This document shows positions 26,455 through 36,002 of a DNA stretch of 64,000 nucleotides, in pieces. The stretch is from Alteromonas gilva. Lineage in GTDB: Bacteria; Pseudomonadota; Gammaproteobacteria; Enterobacterales; Alteromonadaceae. A program made the translations under genes and the position numbers. The stretch lies in contig NZ_JAQQXP010000001.1 in assembly GCF_028595265.1 (NCBI RefSeq), positions 2,418,001-2,482,000 of the forward strand. Direction: 5' to 3'. How positions within the stretch are numbered: position 1 is the first letter of the stretch; each line of letters begins with the position of its first letter. The notes beneath the pieces were generated by a model that ran no database searches, was not told where the DNA came from, and saw nothing but the letters and a program-made list of their open reading frames with translations.

Positions 26455-29400
26455 GTTTGCTCAGGCGGGTGCCAGCCTTACCAGTTTTGCCTTACGCAAG
26501 CCGGTCACAGTATGCATGGTGTTTTTGTCGATGCTGGTGTTCGGCATCGCGGCCGGACGCTTATTACCCCTGGAGAAGTTTCCGGGCATTGATATTCCGC
26601 AAATGGTTGTGCAGATCCCCTATAACGATGCCACACCGGCTGAAATAGAGCGCATGATTACCCGCCCGGTCGAAGAAGCTATCGCGACGATGTCGGGCAT
26701 CAAGCGTTTGCGCGCAACCTCCTATGAGAATCGCGCCGAAATATTTGTCGAGTTTGACTGGGATGCCAATATCAAGGCCAAGAGTATTGAAGCCCGCGAA
26801 AAAGTGGATGCCATACGCAATGAACTCCCCGATGACGTTGAGCGTGTCATGGTGTACAAGTTTAACACCAATGACATGCCGATTTTTCAGTTGCGGGTAT
26901 CCAGCGACCGTGACTTATCCAATGCTTACGACCTTCTCGACCGCAATCTCAAGCAAGTCATTGAGCGGGTTCCCGGCGTCTCGCGGGTAGAGCTGTATGG
27001 CGTGGTAAAAAAACAAATCAGCATTCGCTTAATGCCTGAAAGAATGACCTCTTTACACATAAACACCGAGCAACTCGGCCAGCGTTTACGTGCGGCTAAT
27101 TTTTCGATGACAGCCGGTCATTTTATTGCCAATGAGCAAAAGTACGTGGTAAATCCTCTGGGTGAATTTTCTGATATTCGCGATATTGAACAGATTTACG
27201 TTGCGCCGGGTATCATGCTCAAAGATATTGCCACTATTGCTTATGAATTACCGGAACGTAACTCGGGTCGCCACCTTGATCGCGCCTACGCTGTGGGCCT
27301 GAATATTTTTCGCGAGTCCGGCAGTAACCTGGTCGCCGTATCTGACCGTGTTATGAAGGTTATTGAACAGGCCAATGACGATCCCGCGTTTAATGGTATT
27401 AACCTCTATGTGATGGATGATGTGGCGGACAGTGTCAGTACCTCGCTATCAAACCTTGTTGAAGCGGGCTTATTTGGCGCGCTGCTGTCCATCGTAGTGC
27501 TGTACTTATTTTTACGTCAGATCACCACTACGTTGCTGGTGGTGCTATCGGTGCCTTTCTCTATTTGTATTACACTCGGCGTTATGTATCTGCTGGGCTA
27601 CTCATTAAATATTTTATCGCTGATGGGCTTAATGCTGGCCGTAGGGATGCTGGTGGATAATGCGGTGGTAGTCACCGAGAGTATTTTTCAGCAGCGCGCC
27701 ACCCATAGCGATCCCGAGCAGGCGACGAAACTGGGCGTGGGAAAAGTGAGTCTGGCGGTTATTGCCGGCACCGCCACGACTGCCATTGTGTTTTTACCCA
27801 ACATCGTTGGCGTAAAAATAGATGTCACTGTGTTTTTAGAACATGTTGCAATTGCTATTTGTATTTCGCTCTTTGCATCGCTGCTGATAGCACAAACATT
27901 GATCCCGCTGCTGGCATCTAAAGTCAAACCACCTGCTGAGCATCAGCACAAAACCCCCGGTTATATTAAGCGTTACCGACAAATCCTGAACTGGTCGATG
28001 GGTAATCAGGGTAAAACGGCGGTGATTGCCCTGGTGATTCTGGCAAGTACTGCTATCCCACTGGGCGTCATTTCCAAGGATGATGAGGGCAACGATGATC
28101 AGCAGCGTATTTGGCTTAACTACCACCTCACGCAAAACTATACCCTTGAGGAAGTCGAAAAAACGGTCGACAAAATGGAAGAATATCTCTACGCAAATCA
28201 GGATAAATTTTATATTAAACAGGTTTATAGCTTTTATGAGCCGGGATTTGCAACGTCCAACATAACCCTGAAAGATGATTTACCCGTGCCGGTTTCGGAA
28301 ATAAAACGGTTAATTAACCAAGACATGCCTAAATTTGTTCGTGCCCGCCCCTCTTTTCGCTGGAATGACGGTAATGGTGGCGGTGTCAGGCTAACCTTGC
28401 TGGGTGAGTCATCAGACCGCCTGCGGCTAATCTCAGACCGCGTGGTCGATGTGCTTGCCAGCGTTGACGGCCTCACCGATGTCAGAGCTGATGTCGGCAG
28501 CGAACGACAAGAGCTGCAGGTCCGGGTTAACCGCGACAAAGCCTATAAGCTGGGATTGTCCACACAACGAATATCTGGCCTCATTGCAACAGCCCTGCGA
28601 GGTAACAATTTGCGCACGTTCAGGTATGGCGAAGCAGGCGAAGTGAAAGTTCAGTTACTCTATGGTAAATCGGTTCAGGAATCGCTGCATGCATTGCGTA
28701 ATCTGACCCTGGCCAACAACGACGGCCGCAATATTACACTGGACATGGTTGCCGATATCACTGTTAGCCCGCAACTGGCACAGATTAATCGCAACTACCG
28801 CCAGACGGCACTAGCCATTGGCGCCAACCTCAAAGAAGGCACAACCATGGATGATGCCCGCGAGCGCATTGAAACAGCCATGCAATATATCAATTTACCC
28901 ACTGGCTATAACTGGAGTCTGGACGGCGGTTTCAGGCGACAGGACGAAGCCTTTGCGGTGATGCAAATGAACATGTTGCTGGCCGTCTGTATGATTTATA
29001 TCGTCATGGCAGCGTTGTTTGAGTCATTATTGTTACCCACCGCCGTCATTACCTCACTACTTTTCAGCGTTACCGGTGTGTTCTGGGCCTATATGATAAC
29101 GGGCACAGCCATGTCGGTAATGGGTATGATAGGTATGCTGATATTAATGGGGATAGTGGTGAACAACGGAATTGTACTGGTAGACAGAATCAATCAGCTG
29201 ATGCAGGAAGGCAATGATCTGCTCAGTGCTGTTGTTGAAGGCTGCAGTTCCCGGATCCGGCCAATATTAATGACTGTCGCAACGACGGTGTTAGGTTTAG
29301 TTCCCCTGGCATTAGGCGGAGCAAGGATTGGTGGAGATGGACCTGCTTATGCCCCAATGGCCATTGCCATCATAGGCGGACTGGTGTTTTCAACCTTAAC

Positions 29401-29512
29401 AAGTTTATTTCTGGTACCGCTGGCTTATGTCTTGTTGCTAAAACTTCGGTACAGGGTAGGTAAAATGATTCACAAAAGTGGTCGGCAGGTGAGCCGTTGG
29501 ATTAAGGTGTAA
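26447..29512 (+). CDS. RND efflux permease (second of a pair)
   Basis: A 1021-residue RND transporter beginning MDKFAQAGASLTSFALRKPVTVCMVFLSM. The relay helix reads AVGMLVDNAVVVTESI. It overlaps the preceding permease by a few bases. GAGGAG at 26434-26439 is seven bases before the ATG at 26447 but only one base from an ATG at 26441, so the inner start is preferred. Two different permeases with one adaptor suggests a heterotrimer or two pumps sharing an adaptor. There is no outer-membrane channel gene in the operon. Confidence 0.92.
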   Translation: MDKFAQAGASLTSFALRKPVTVCMVFLSMLVFGIAAGRLLPLEKFPGIDIPQMVVQIPYNDATPAEIERMITRPVEEAIATMSGIKRLRATSYENRAEIFVEFDWDANIKAKSIEAREKVDAIRNELPDDVERVMVYKFNTNDMPIFQLRVSSDRDLSNAYDLLDRNLKQVIERVPGVSRVELYGVVKKQISIRLMPERMTSLHINTEQLGQRLRAANFSMTAGHFIANEQKYVVNPLGEFSDIRDIEQIYVAPGIMLKDIATIAYELPERNSGRHLDRAYAVGLNIFRESGSNLVAVSDRVMKVIEQANDDPAFNGINLYVMDDVADSVSTSLSNLVEAGLFGALLSIVVLYLFLRQITTTLLVVLSVPFSICITLGVMYLLGYSLNILSLMGLMLAVGMLVDNAVVVTESIFQQRATHSDPEQATKLGVGKVSLAVIAGTATTAIVFLPNIVGVKIDVTVFLEHVAIAICISLFASLLIAQTLIPLLASKVKPPAEHQHKTPGYIKRYRQILNWSMGNQGKTAVIALVILASTAIPLGVISKDDEGNDDQQRIWLNYHLTQNYTLEEVEKTVDKMEEYLYANQDKFYIKQVYSFYEPGFATSNITLKDDLPVPVSEIKRLINQDMPKFVRARPSFRWNDGNGGGVRLTLLGESSDRLRLISDRVVDVLASVDGLTDVRADVGSERQELQVRVNRDKAYKLGLSTQRISGLIATALRGNNLRTFRYGEAGEVKVQLLYGKSVQESLHALRNLTLANNDGRNITLDMVADITVSPQLAQINRNYRQTALAIGANLKEGTTMDDARERIETAMQYINLPTGYNWSLDGGFRRQDEAFAVMQMNMLLAVCMIYIVMAALFESLLLPTAVITSLLFSVTGVFWAYMITGTAMSVMGMIGMLILMGIVVNNGIVLVDRINQLMQEGNDLLSAVVEGCSSRIRPILMTVATTVLGLVPLALGGARIGGDGPAYAPMAIAIIGGLVFSTLTSLFLVPLAYVLLLKLRYRVGKMIHKSGRQVSRWIKV

Positions 29513-29530
29513 CAAAATAAAAAAGAGTTA

Positions 29531-29572
29531 AACGGGAACACGATTCTTTAGACCACAGCGGTTCCCGTTTAT
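29531..29572. terminator. terminator between RND operon and DUF3718 gene
   Basis: AACGGGAAC (29531-29539) and GTTCCCGTT (29561-29569) form a perfect nine-base stem around a 21-base loop with T-rich sequence after it. It lies between convergent genes and probably ends the RND operon. Confidence 0.65.
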
Positions 29573-29587
29573 TCATTTCAACCACAA

Positions 29588-29917
29588 TTAGCTACGTGCA
29601 GTTAGAAACTGATATACATTCGATGCATCACGTGATTGAGAAAACTCAACTAAAGAAACACCGTTGCAGGTTACGCCATTTTCAGCTTTAACCACTTTTA
29701 ATACTTCGCGCTGGCTTGCACCGATAAGACCAATATTGCGTGATACTGAAGTACGAAGTAAACGCACATCGTCTTTAACTACCGCCTTACAAAAACCCGC
29801 GAACTCAGTATCGCCAATAAAACGTACGCCGTCAGCAGTAACATCAGCAGACGCAGACGCAACACTCATTACAGACAAAACAGCTGCGGTAATAGTAGAT
29901 TTAAATAACTTGTTCAT
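29588..29917 (-). CDS. DUF3718 family secreted protein
   Basis: A 109-residue protein with a clear Sec signal peptide (cleavage near ASA-DV, residues 22-25). The mature part holds two Cys (FAGFCKAV and GVTCNGVSL) that could form a disulfide in the periplasm. The sequence fits DUF3718, a small family of unknown function frequent in Alteromonadales and Shewanella. It is transcribed alone toward the RND terminator. GAGAGGAAAC before the ATG makes the start secure. Confidence 0.85.
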   Translation of the reverse strand: MNKLFKSTITAAVLSVMSVASASADVTADGVRFIGDTEFAGFCKAVVKDDVRLLRTSVSRNIGLIGASQREVLKVVKAENGVTCNGVSLVEFSQSRDASNVYQFLTARS

Positions 29918-30639
29918 TTCAGTTTCCTCTCTGGGTTAATTATAACTCTGAGCACAATACAGGTTGTTGCTGCTGCAGAGTGCACCGGGTGATTACCGCT
30001 GGTGCACTATATTTATGCCCTATCTGAAATAAAATTACTGTTTTTTTATTGTATAGGTATGGTGAACCTAACGTAAAAATGAATGTTAACAGCAGATTAA
30101 AATCATAAATCATTGTATATAAACATTATTTATGAAATTTATATTTCTTTATGGAATATAAAACATTTACATTTAATTAAATCGTTCTAAAAAATGTGTC
30201 AAAAACTGAAATAAAACAGTCAAAAACAGGTTGAATTTACATGTCTTCACATCTTAATTGCGTTTGAACCTGCCTGAATCGACGCTAATCTGTAATTTAA
30301 TTACATAAAAATGTAAAAATATAAGCAGATCTCCGTATTGTCCACGGCGGTGTTTCGCTCATTTTTGCTCACTGGCGCATACAAAGCGCAAAAAACATGT
30401 GCAGTAAATTAATCCGCTAATGGGCGGAGGCAGTCTCATCAAGCTCAACACAATGAAGCTATCTAATGGGAATGGCAAGCGGCGGGGTGCCAATGACACC
30501 ACTGATATCAAATCGGCTAAATGAAGATGGTATGCATTGAGCGTGAATTAATAACAGCATGGTGATGATTGCTGCGTTGTTGCCGGTTAACTGCAAGCAT
30601 AACTTTAATATTGTCGTTAATAATGTATCGGTCGCATAA
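29918..30639. other. long AT-rich non-coding region
   Basis: More than 700 bases without a supportable gene. AGTGCACC (29979-29986) and GGTGCACT (30001-30008) are perfect inverted repeats with a 14-base loop, about 60 bases upstream of the DUF3718 ATG. The stretch from 30040 to 30330 is very AT-rich, which could bind H-NS or bend DNA. The part from about 30340 to 30600 is of normal composition and could hold a degraded gene or an RNA, but I see no start, stem and terminator set that would support one. Confidence 0.45.
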
Positions 30640-30673
30640 AAAAACCAACCGGGTTAAAGCTAACCCGGTTGGT
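30640..30673 (-). terminator. rho-independent terminator of the DUF2189 gene
   Basis: On the minus strand ACCAACCGGGTTA and TAACCCGGTTGGT make a 13-base perfect stem with a four-base loop, followed by seven T residues. It lies 36 bases past the stop at 30709. Confidence 0.9.
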
Positions 30674-30708
30674 CACAAAGATGCAGGCTACCGTGTAAAA
30701 CGGCAGGG

Positions 30709-31503
30709 TTAAACGTAGTTTCGTTCCCGTTTGGTCTCAATGGCATCAATATAGCCATGCCATGACGCATAGCCCAGTAATGGCATCAGTACAATAAAAC
30801 CAATAAATCCCGTCACAAAGCCAATCGCGACCATGGTAAATATGATGCCTGCCCAGATAAACATGGGCACCTTATTCACCCACACCGCGTTAATACTGGT
30901 CATCACCGCCGTGGCTAAGTCCACTTTACGTTCCAGCAGAATGGGCTGGGTAAAGGCGGTTATAAGAAACATCGCCACGCAAAACAACGCCCCAACTCCG
31001 GTTCCCAACAGTAAGAACGGCATTAAACTTTCCACGTTTTCAATTTGATGCTGAGGGTAAAGCGCATGAATGATGGACGCGACCCGCAGCCAAAAGATCA
31101 TCAGTACCATCAGTAGAATACCAAAGCCCCACTCATTCACCGCATTGCGGCGGATTGCGCGCAACGAATGCGCCAGTGTGGGTTTGTGGCCTTTCTCGTG
31201 TTCCCAGCTAATATCGTAGAGTCCGGCGGCTAAAAACGGGCCTATCAGCATAAAACACACGATAGAGGGCAGGATAACCAAATGCCAACCGGTCATGGCA
31301 ACTAAATAAAATATCAGCCAGGGGATGGCGGCAAATATAACGCCATAAAAAATCGACAACATGGGTGTTCTGAGTAAATCCTGCAATCCTAAAGATAACC
31401 ACTTAATCGGATCTCCGATATCGAGTTCTTTACAAGGAATTACCCGCGCGATTCCACTCTCCGTAATAGCGTTTTGTGGTGTTTCTTTAAAGTGCTGTGA
31501 CAT
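30709..31503 (-). CDS. DUF2189 integral membrane protein
   Basis: A 264-residue inner-membrane protein with about six hydrophobic segments. RVIPCKELDIGDPIKWLSLGLQDLLRTPMLSIFYGVIFA is the conserved opening of DUF2189, followed by PFLAAGLYDISWEHEKGHKP and the C-terminal GFIGFIVLMPLLGYASWHGYIDAI. Family function is unknown; some members lie next to cytochrome oxidase genes, but here it is isolated. A longer frame starts at 31554, but GAGGGAAG precedes the ATG at 31503, which is taken as the start. A strong terminator follows. Confidence 0.88.
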   Translation of the reverse strand: MSQHFKETPQNAITESGIARVIPCKELDIGDPIKWLSLGLQDLLRTPMLSIFYGVIFAAIPWLIFYLVAMTGWHLVILPSIVCFMLIGPFLAAGLYDISWEHEKGHKPTLAHSLRAIRRNAVNEWGFGILLMVLMIFWLRVASIIHALYPQHQIENVESLMPFLLLGTGVGALFCVAMFLITAFTQPILLERKVDLATAVMTSINAVWVNKVPMFIWAGIIFTMVAIGFVTGFIGFIVLMPLLGYASWHGYIDAIETKRERNYV

Positions 31504-31840
31504 AAACTCGCTTCCCTCAACTATTGCTATACCCGATGCGTTGCTGCGATGCATAGATTAAGCGACATGATTTACCCGGTTAATATTTATACAGATACGG
31601 GCTGCATGACGCTTTGGTTCTAAATACCAATGCAAAGGGCGTTCATAAACGACAACTATCGGGGAAACTCCAGCTTATCCACTACAAATATCAATGCGAA
31701 ATTACTGTTTTAACTCACAACGCAGATTGTAACAGTCACCGCGCAACCCACTTATCCATTACTACTTTGTGGAATTTTCCCCGCTGTTATATACACGATA
31801 GTTAAGAATGCCAAGTTTCACAATCTATTAACAATAAAAA
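31504..31840. other. intergenic region, nothing recognised
   Basis: About 340 bases between the DUF2189 gene and the LRAT-like gene. It contains the DUF2189 promoter by position, but I see no convincing gene, hairpin or operator. Confidence 0.4.
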
Positions 31841-32281
31841 TTATCCGGGTGAGCGCAGCGGATACCAGGAAACAGGCGTTTTAAAGGCGCGACTTAACGC
31901 CGCATTAAGATCACTGAAGCTGCACACATCGCTTGGCAGACCGGTAATGCATTCCGCAGTAAAACGGTGACAGTTGCGCGACAGCGCACTGTAGTTGATA
32001 TAGGTGAAAATTCGTTGGATGGCACGTTGTGATGCGCCCTCCTGCACCAATGGCTGTAACTGCGCATTACAGGCAATATAAATGCTCGCGCCGCTGCGAT
32101 CGGTTAAAAAACGCTGGGGCGAAATAGCCTTAACCAGGCCAGAACCGTGCAATTCAACAATATGATCGGCCACCCAAATGCCGGTATGTTCAAATAAACC
32201 GTAGATACCGCAACACACAACCGCCCCTTCGAGAGGCTCTACCTGCCGCTTACTCTCACCGGGATAAACGTCGACGCTCAT
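31841..32281 (-). CDS. LRAT-like (permuted NlpC/P60 fold) protein
   Basis: A 146-residue protein with the layout of the LRAT/HRASLS family: His32 in LFEHTGIWVAD, a second His (His45) in VELHGSG thirteen residues later, and a nucleophile Cys104 in NCHRFTAECITG, comparable to the NCEHF motif of the family. These enzymes are thiol acyltransferases, lipases or amidases. There is no signal peptide. The start is uncertain: the ATG at 32281 lacks a clear ribosome site and a TTG at 32314 is also possible. The gene is solitary, upstream of and divergent from alaA. Fold call is fairly sure, substrate unknown. Confidence 0.65.
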   Translation of the reverse strand: MSVDVYPGESKRQVEPLEGAVVCCGIYGLFEHTGIWVADHIVELHGSGLVKAISPQRFLTDRSGASIYIACNAQLQPLVQEGASQRAIQRIFTYINYSALSRNCHRFTAECITGLPSDVCSFSDLNAALSRAFKTPVSWYPLRSPG

Positions 32282-32563
32282 AGTAAATAGCCAGCACAGT
32301 GCATCGGTAGACAATAATGTATACGGGTCATCTCTGTGCCAGCAACTACCCCGCTATACGCTGCGCCTTGATACAAGACAGACATAGTTATACTCCAAAA
32401 AGGCCTTGGGGGCTATTGCTCTTTTATAGATAATGTTCGACCTCTCCACAAGGGCAAATGTGTAACAATATCTGCAAGGTATTTCACTTATTGAGTAAAA
32501 ATTTGCTTAACAGCAAATAACCTATGCGATACCCTGAAGCCCCTGTAATTTAAGTAGTTGAAG

Positions 32564-33790
32564 ATGAAACCGGTAAACAGTTCGCACAAGTTAGATAACG
32601 TCTGCTATGACATTCGCGGCCCTATTGCAGCTCAGGCGCGCAAAATGGAAGACGAGGGCCATCGCATTCTTAAGTTAAACATCGGCAATCCGGCCCCGTT
32701 TGGCTTTGATGCCCCCGACGATATTTTAAAAGACGTCATCCATAACCTGCCAACTTCACAGGGTTATTCTGACTCAACCGGTATTTATGCTGCCCGCGTT
32801 GCCGTAATGCAGTATTACCAGCAGATGCACATTCGAAATATTCAGGTTGATGATGTGTTTATTGGCAACGGCGTCAGCGAAATGATCATGATGTCTATGC
32901 AGGCATTACTCAACACCGGTGATGAAGTATTGTTACCGAGCCCCGACTATCCTCTGTGGACCGCAGCAGTGAGCCTGTCTTCTGGCACGCCTGTGCATTA
33001 TCGCTGTGACGAACAGGCCGGCTGGTTCCCGGACATTGATGACATAAAAAGTAAAATCACTAAAAAGACCAAAGCGATAGTGATCATCAATCCCAATAAC
33101 CCCACCGGTGCGGTATACAGTAAAGAGTTGTTGCAACAGATTGTTGAGGTGGCCCGTGAACACGAGCTCGTCGTTTTCTCTGACGAAATATACGATAAAA
33201 TCCTCTATGATGACGCCAAACATACCTGCATTGCATCACTGGCCGATGACGTGTTTTTTGTTACTTTCAGTGGTTTGTCAAAAAACTACCGGGTAGCGGG
33301 TTTCAGAGCGGGTTGGTTAGTGGTGTCGGGCAACAAGCGTTTAGCCAAACACTATATTGAAGGCCTCACAATATTGTCGTCGATGCGCATGTGCGCCAAT
33401 GTGCCCTGCCAAAGTGCCATTCAAACGGCATTAGGCGGATATCAGAGTATTAATAACCTCGTTCAGCCGGGTGGCCGATTAAAAATTCAGCGCGATCTGG
33501 CGGCCAAACGATTAAATGAAATTGACGGTATAAGCTGTGTTGCGCCCAAGGGCGCGATGTATTGTTTTGCCAAAGTTGACGCCGAAAAGTTCAACATTGC
33601 CAACGATGAACAAATGATTCTTGACCTGCTGAGCAGCGAAAAAATCTTACTGGTACATGGCAAAGCCTTTAACCTCGACGAAGGCATTTATTTCAGGCTG
33701 GTATTTTTACCCCACAGCGATATTCTTGCGCCGGCAATGGATCGTATCGAAAACTTTTTTAACGGTTATCGCCAAAAAGGCCAAAAGTAA
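32564..33790 (+). CDS. alaA: glutamate-pyruvate (alanine) aminotransferase AlaA
   Basis: A 408-residue fold-type I PLP aminotransferase that matches AlaA/YfbQ through its length: LDNVCYDIRGPI, LKLNIGNPAPFGFDAPDDIL, PDYPLWTAAVSLSSG, NPNNPTGAVYSKELL and FSDEIYDKILYDDA. The PLP lysine is in FSGLSKNYRVAGFRAGW. It makes alanine from pyruvate and glutamate. The ATG at 32564 is preferred over a TTG two codons earlier. It is followed by yfbR with a TAATG junction, the same pairing as in Escherichia coli. Confidence 0.95.
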   Translation: MKPVNSSHKLDNVCYDIRGPIAAQARKMEDEGHRILKLNIGNPAPFGFDAPDDILKDVIHNLPTSQGYSDSTGIYAARVAVMQYYQQMHIRNIQVDDVFIGNGVSEMIMMSMQALLNTGDEVLLPSPDYPLWTAAVSLSSGTPVHYRCDEQAGWFPDIDDIKSKITKKTKAIVIINPNNPTGAVYSKELLQQIVEVAREHELVVFSDEIYDKILYDDAKHTCIASLADDVFFVTFSGLSKNYRVAGFRAGWLVVSGNKRLAKHYIEGLTILSSMRMCANVPCQSAIQTALGGYQSINNLVQPGGRLKIQRDLAAKRLNEIDGISCVAPKGAMYCFAKVDAEKFNIANDEQMILDLLSSEKILLVHGKAFNLDEGIYFRLVFLPHSDILAPAMDRIENFFNGYRQKGQK

Positions 33791-34407
33791 TGGCCGACAA
33801 CAGCCATTTCTTTGCGCACCTGGCCAGAATGAAGCTAATTCAGCGCTGGCCGCTGATGCGTAACGTGCACAGCGAAAACGTGCAAGAGCACAGTTTACAG
33901 GTTGCGATGGTTGCCCACGCCCTGGCACTGATTAAAAACCGCTTTTTTGGCGGCACGCTCAACCCGGATCGGATTGCTACGCTGGCAATGTTTCATGATG
34001 TGTCGGAAGTGCTGACCGGCGATTTACCAACGCCGGTTAAATACTTTAACCCGGCCATTAAAGATGAATACAAAAAGATCGAAAAAATCGCCGAGCAAAA
34101 ACTGATTGATATGGCACCTGAGGCGTTTAAGCAGGACTACGCCGAGCTCATCGATAGCCATTATCACAGCAAAGACGAAGCCTTTATTGTTAAAGCAGCT
34201 GATGTGTTATGCGCCTACCTGAAAACACTTGAAGAGCTCAGTGCCGGTAACCGTGAGTTTACCCTGGCGAAAAAGCGTCTGGACAAAATGCTCAAAGACT
34301 ATCATTCAGACGAAGTTGATTATTTTCTGACTCGCTACGTGCCGAGTTTCTCGCTGAGTTTAGATGAAATCACTCAGGACGATGCCTACGAAGAACGCGG
34401 AGAATAA
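33790..34407 (+). CDS. yfbR: 5'-deoxynucleotidase YfbR
   Basis: A 205-residue HD-domain phosphohydrolase. The metal ligands are in VQEHSLQVAMVAHA (first His), MFHDVSEVLTGDLPTPVKYF (HD pair, about residues 68-69) and KAADVLCAYLKTLEE (last Asp). RWPLMRNVHSENVQEHS is typical of YfbR, which removes phosphate from deoxynucleoside 5'-monophosphates. It starts on the last base of the alaA stop codon and is followed after four bases by a dGTPase gene, so two dNTP-pool enzymes sit together. Confidence 0.95.
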   Translation: MADNSHFFAHLARMKLIQRWPLMRNVHSENVQEHSLQVAMVAHALALIKNRFFGGTLNPDRIATLAMFHDVSEVLTGDLPTPVKYFNPAIKDEYKKIEKIAEQKLIDMAPEAFKQDYAELIDSHYHSKDEAFIVKAADVLCAYLKTLEELSAGNREFTLAKKRLDKMLKDYHSDEVDYFLTRYVPSFSLSLDEITQDDAYEERGE

Positions 34408-34411
34408 GCTA

Positions 34412-35779
34412 ATGAACAATCCCACCGACCCAACATTCGATGACTCAGCATGGCAATCGACTTGGTGGGAGCGACGCTTGCCGCGCACCCAGGCCAGAGA
34501 CGGCGACCACCGTTCGCCTTTTCAGCGCGATAAAGCCCGCGTATTGCACTCCGCTGCGTTTCGCCGCTTGCAAGCCAAAACCCAGGTGCTCGGTGTAGGG
34601 CTGAGCGATTTTTACCGCACCCGCTTAACGCATTCCCTGGAAGCAGCACAAATTGGCACGGGTATCACCGCTCAACTGCAGGGAAAATACCCTAAGCTTA
34701 CTGACTTTGTAAGCCTTGATCCCTACCTCATTGAAACACTGTGTCTGGCGCATGATATTGGCCACCCCCCTTTTGGTCACGGCGGTGAAATTGCCCTGCA
34801 CTATATGATGCACGAACATGGCGGGTTTGAAGGAAACGGGCAAACCTTCAGAATTGTCGCCCGCCTTGAGCCCTATACAGCAGAGCATGGCATGAACCTG
34901 AGCCGGCGCAGTGTGCTGGGACTGGTAAAGTATCCTAATTTTATAGATTCGTTAACCAACACCGCTATTGTGCCAACCGAAAAGGTTGGCAATCGTCAGG
35001 TAAAAGCCGAACAATGGCATCCGCCTAAAGGCTTGTTTCGCTGCGATCAAACATTATTTGAGTGGTTACTCGACCCATTGCCGCCAGCAGAGCGCGACCA
35101 GTTTATGCAGTATGACACCAGCGATGGCCGTCATCATAAGACCCGGTTTAAGTCCTTCGATTGCAGCGTAATGGAACTTGCTGATGACATTGCCTACGGT
35201 ATACATGATCTTGAAGATGCGATTGTGATGGGCATGGTCAAGCGTAACGAATTTGCTGAAGAACTGGAGAACGAGCTAGTCAACCTCGAGGTCGCCTGGT
35301 TATCGGACGCTATTTGCGGCTTAGGCGAGCGCCTGTTCAGTCAACAGCAATACGAGCGCAAGAATGCCATTGGAGCGTTAGTGAACTGCTTTATCACGGC
35401 CATCCAAATTGACGAAAACCGTCTGTTTGACCACCCACTTCTACGTTACCAGGCCGTGTTACCTGAACGTCACAGTGCTGCATTATCGCTATTCAAACGG
35501 TTCGTATATCGTAAGGTTATTCGCAAACCTGAAGTACAGCTGCTTGAATATAAAGGACAACAAGTGGTGATGGAACTGTTTGAAGCCTTTAGTTCGGACC
35601 CTACCCGCTTGCTACCGGAAAATACCCGTCAGCGTTATCAGCTCGCCGCCGAGCAAGGCAACGGACAACGCGTTATTGCCGACTATATCGCTGGCATGAC
35701 CGACGAGTTTGCTGCGCGATTATATTCAAATATGTTTGTGCCAAAGCGTGGCGGTGTGCTCGATACTCTTTCTCTGTAA
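34412..35779 (+). CDS. dgt: dGTP triphosphohydrolase-like HD protein
   Basis: A 455-residue dGTPase-family enzyme that splits dNTPs to nucleoside and triphosphate. RSPFQRDKARVLHSAAFRRLQAKTQV is the family opening, LTHSLEAAQIG gives the first His, LCLAHDIGHPPFGHGGE the HD pair, and MELADDIAYGIHDLEDAI the last Asp. GGAG upstream supports the ATG at 34412; an earlier frame start at 34364 lies inside yfbR. Some members of this family in Shewanella and relatives protect against phage by depleting dGTP; whether this one does cannot be told from sequence. There are no other defence genes nearby. Confidence 0.92.
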   Translation: MNNPTDPTFDDSAWQSTWWERRLPRTQARDGDHRSPFQRDKARVLHSAAFRRLQAKTQVLGVGLSDFYRTRLTHSLEAAQIGTGITAQLQGKYPKLTDFVSLDPYLIETLCLAHDIGHPPFGHGGEIALHYMMHEHGGFEGNGQTFRIVARLEPYTAEHGMNLSRRSVLGLVKYPNFIDSLTNTAIVPTEKVGNRQVKAEQWHPPKGLFRCDQTLFEWLLDPLPPAERDQFMQYDTSDGRHHKTRFKSFDCSVMELADDIAYGIHDLEDAIVMGMVKRNEFAEELENELVNLEVAWLSDAICGLGERLFSQQQYERKNAIGALVNCFITAIQIDENRLFDHPLLRYQAVLPERHSAALSLFKRFVYRKVIRKPEVQLLEYKGQQVVMELFEAFSSDPTRLLPENTRQRYQLAAEQGNGQRVIADYIAGMTDEFAARLYSNMFVPKRGGVLDTLSL

Positions 35780-36002
35780 GTCAGTGGCAGTAGTAATATC
35801 TGTATAGCACAGGTGCAGAGGGAGGCTCGAAGCATTCACTGCCCTTTTAAGTCTGACTTTTCCACTGAGAGCGCATTTGCCGCTGAGCGTCTCTGCAAAG
35901 CAACTATTCGTCCACAAGTTGAAATCTTTTTGCACTAATGACGGTCTTATTTCGTATCCAGAGGTAAGACACCTCGTATTAGATTATTTTGTAACGGATA
36001 TT

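Noticed and set aside
34412..35779. dGTPase as a phage-defence gene
   Set aside because: Only family-level resemblance; it sits in a housekeeping operon and no other defence gene is near, so I keep defence as a question rather than a call.
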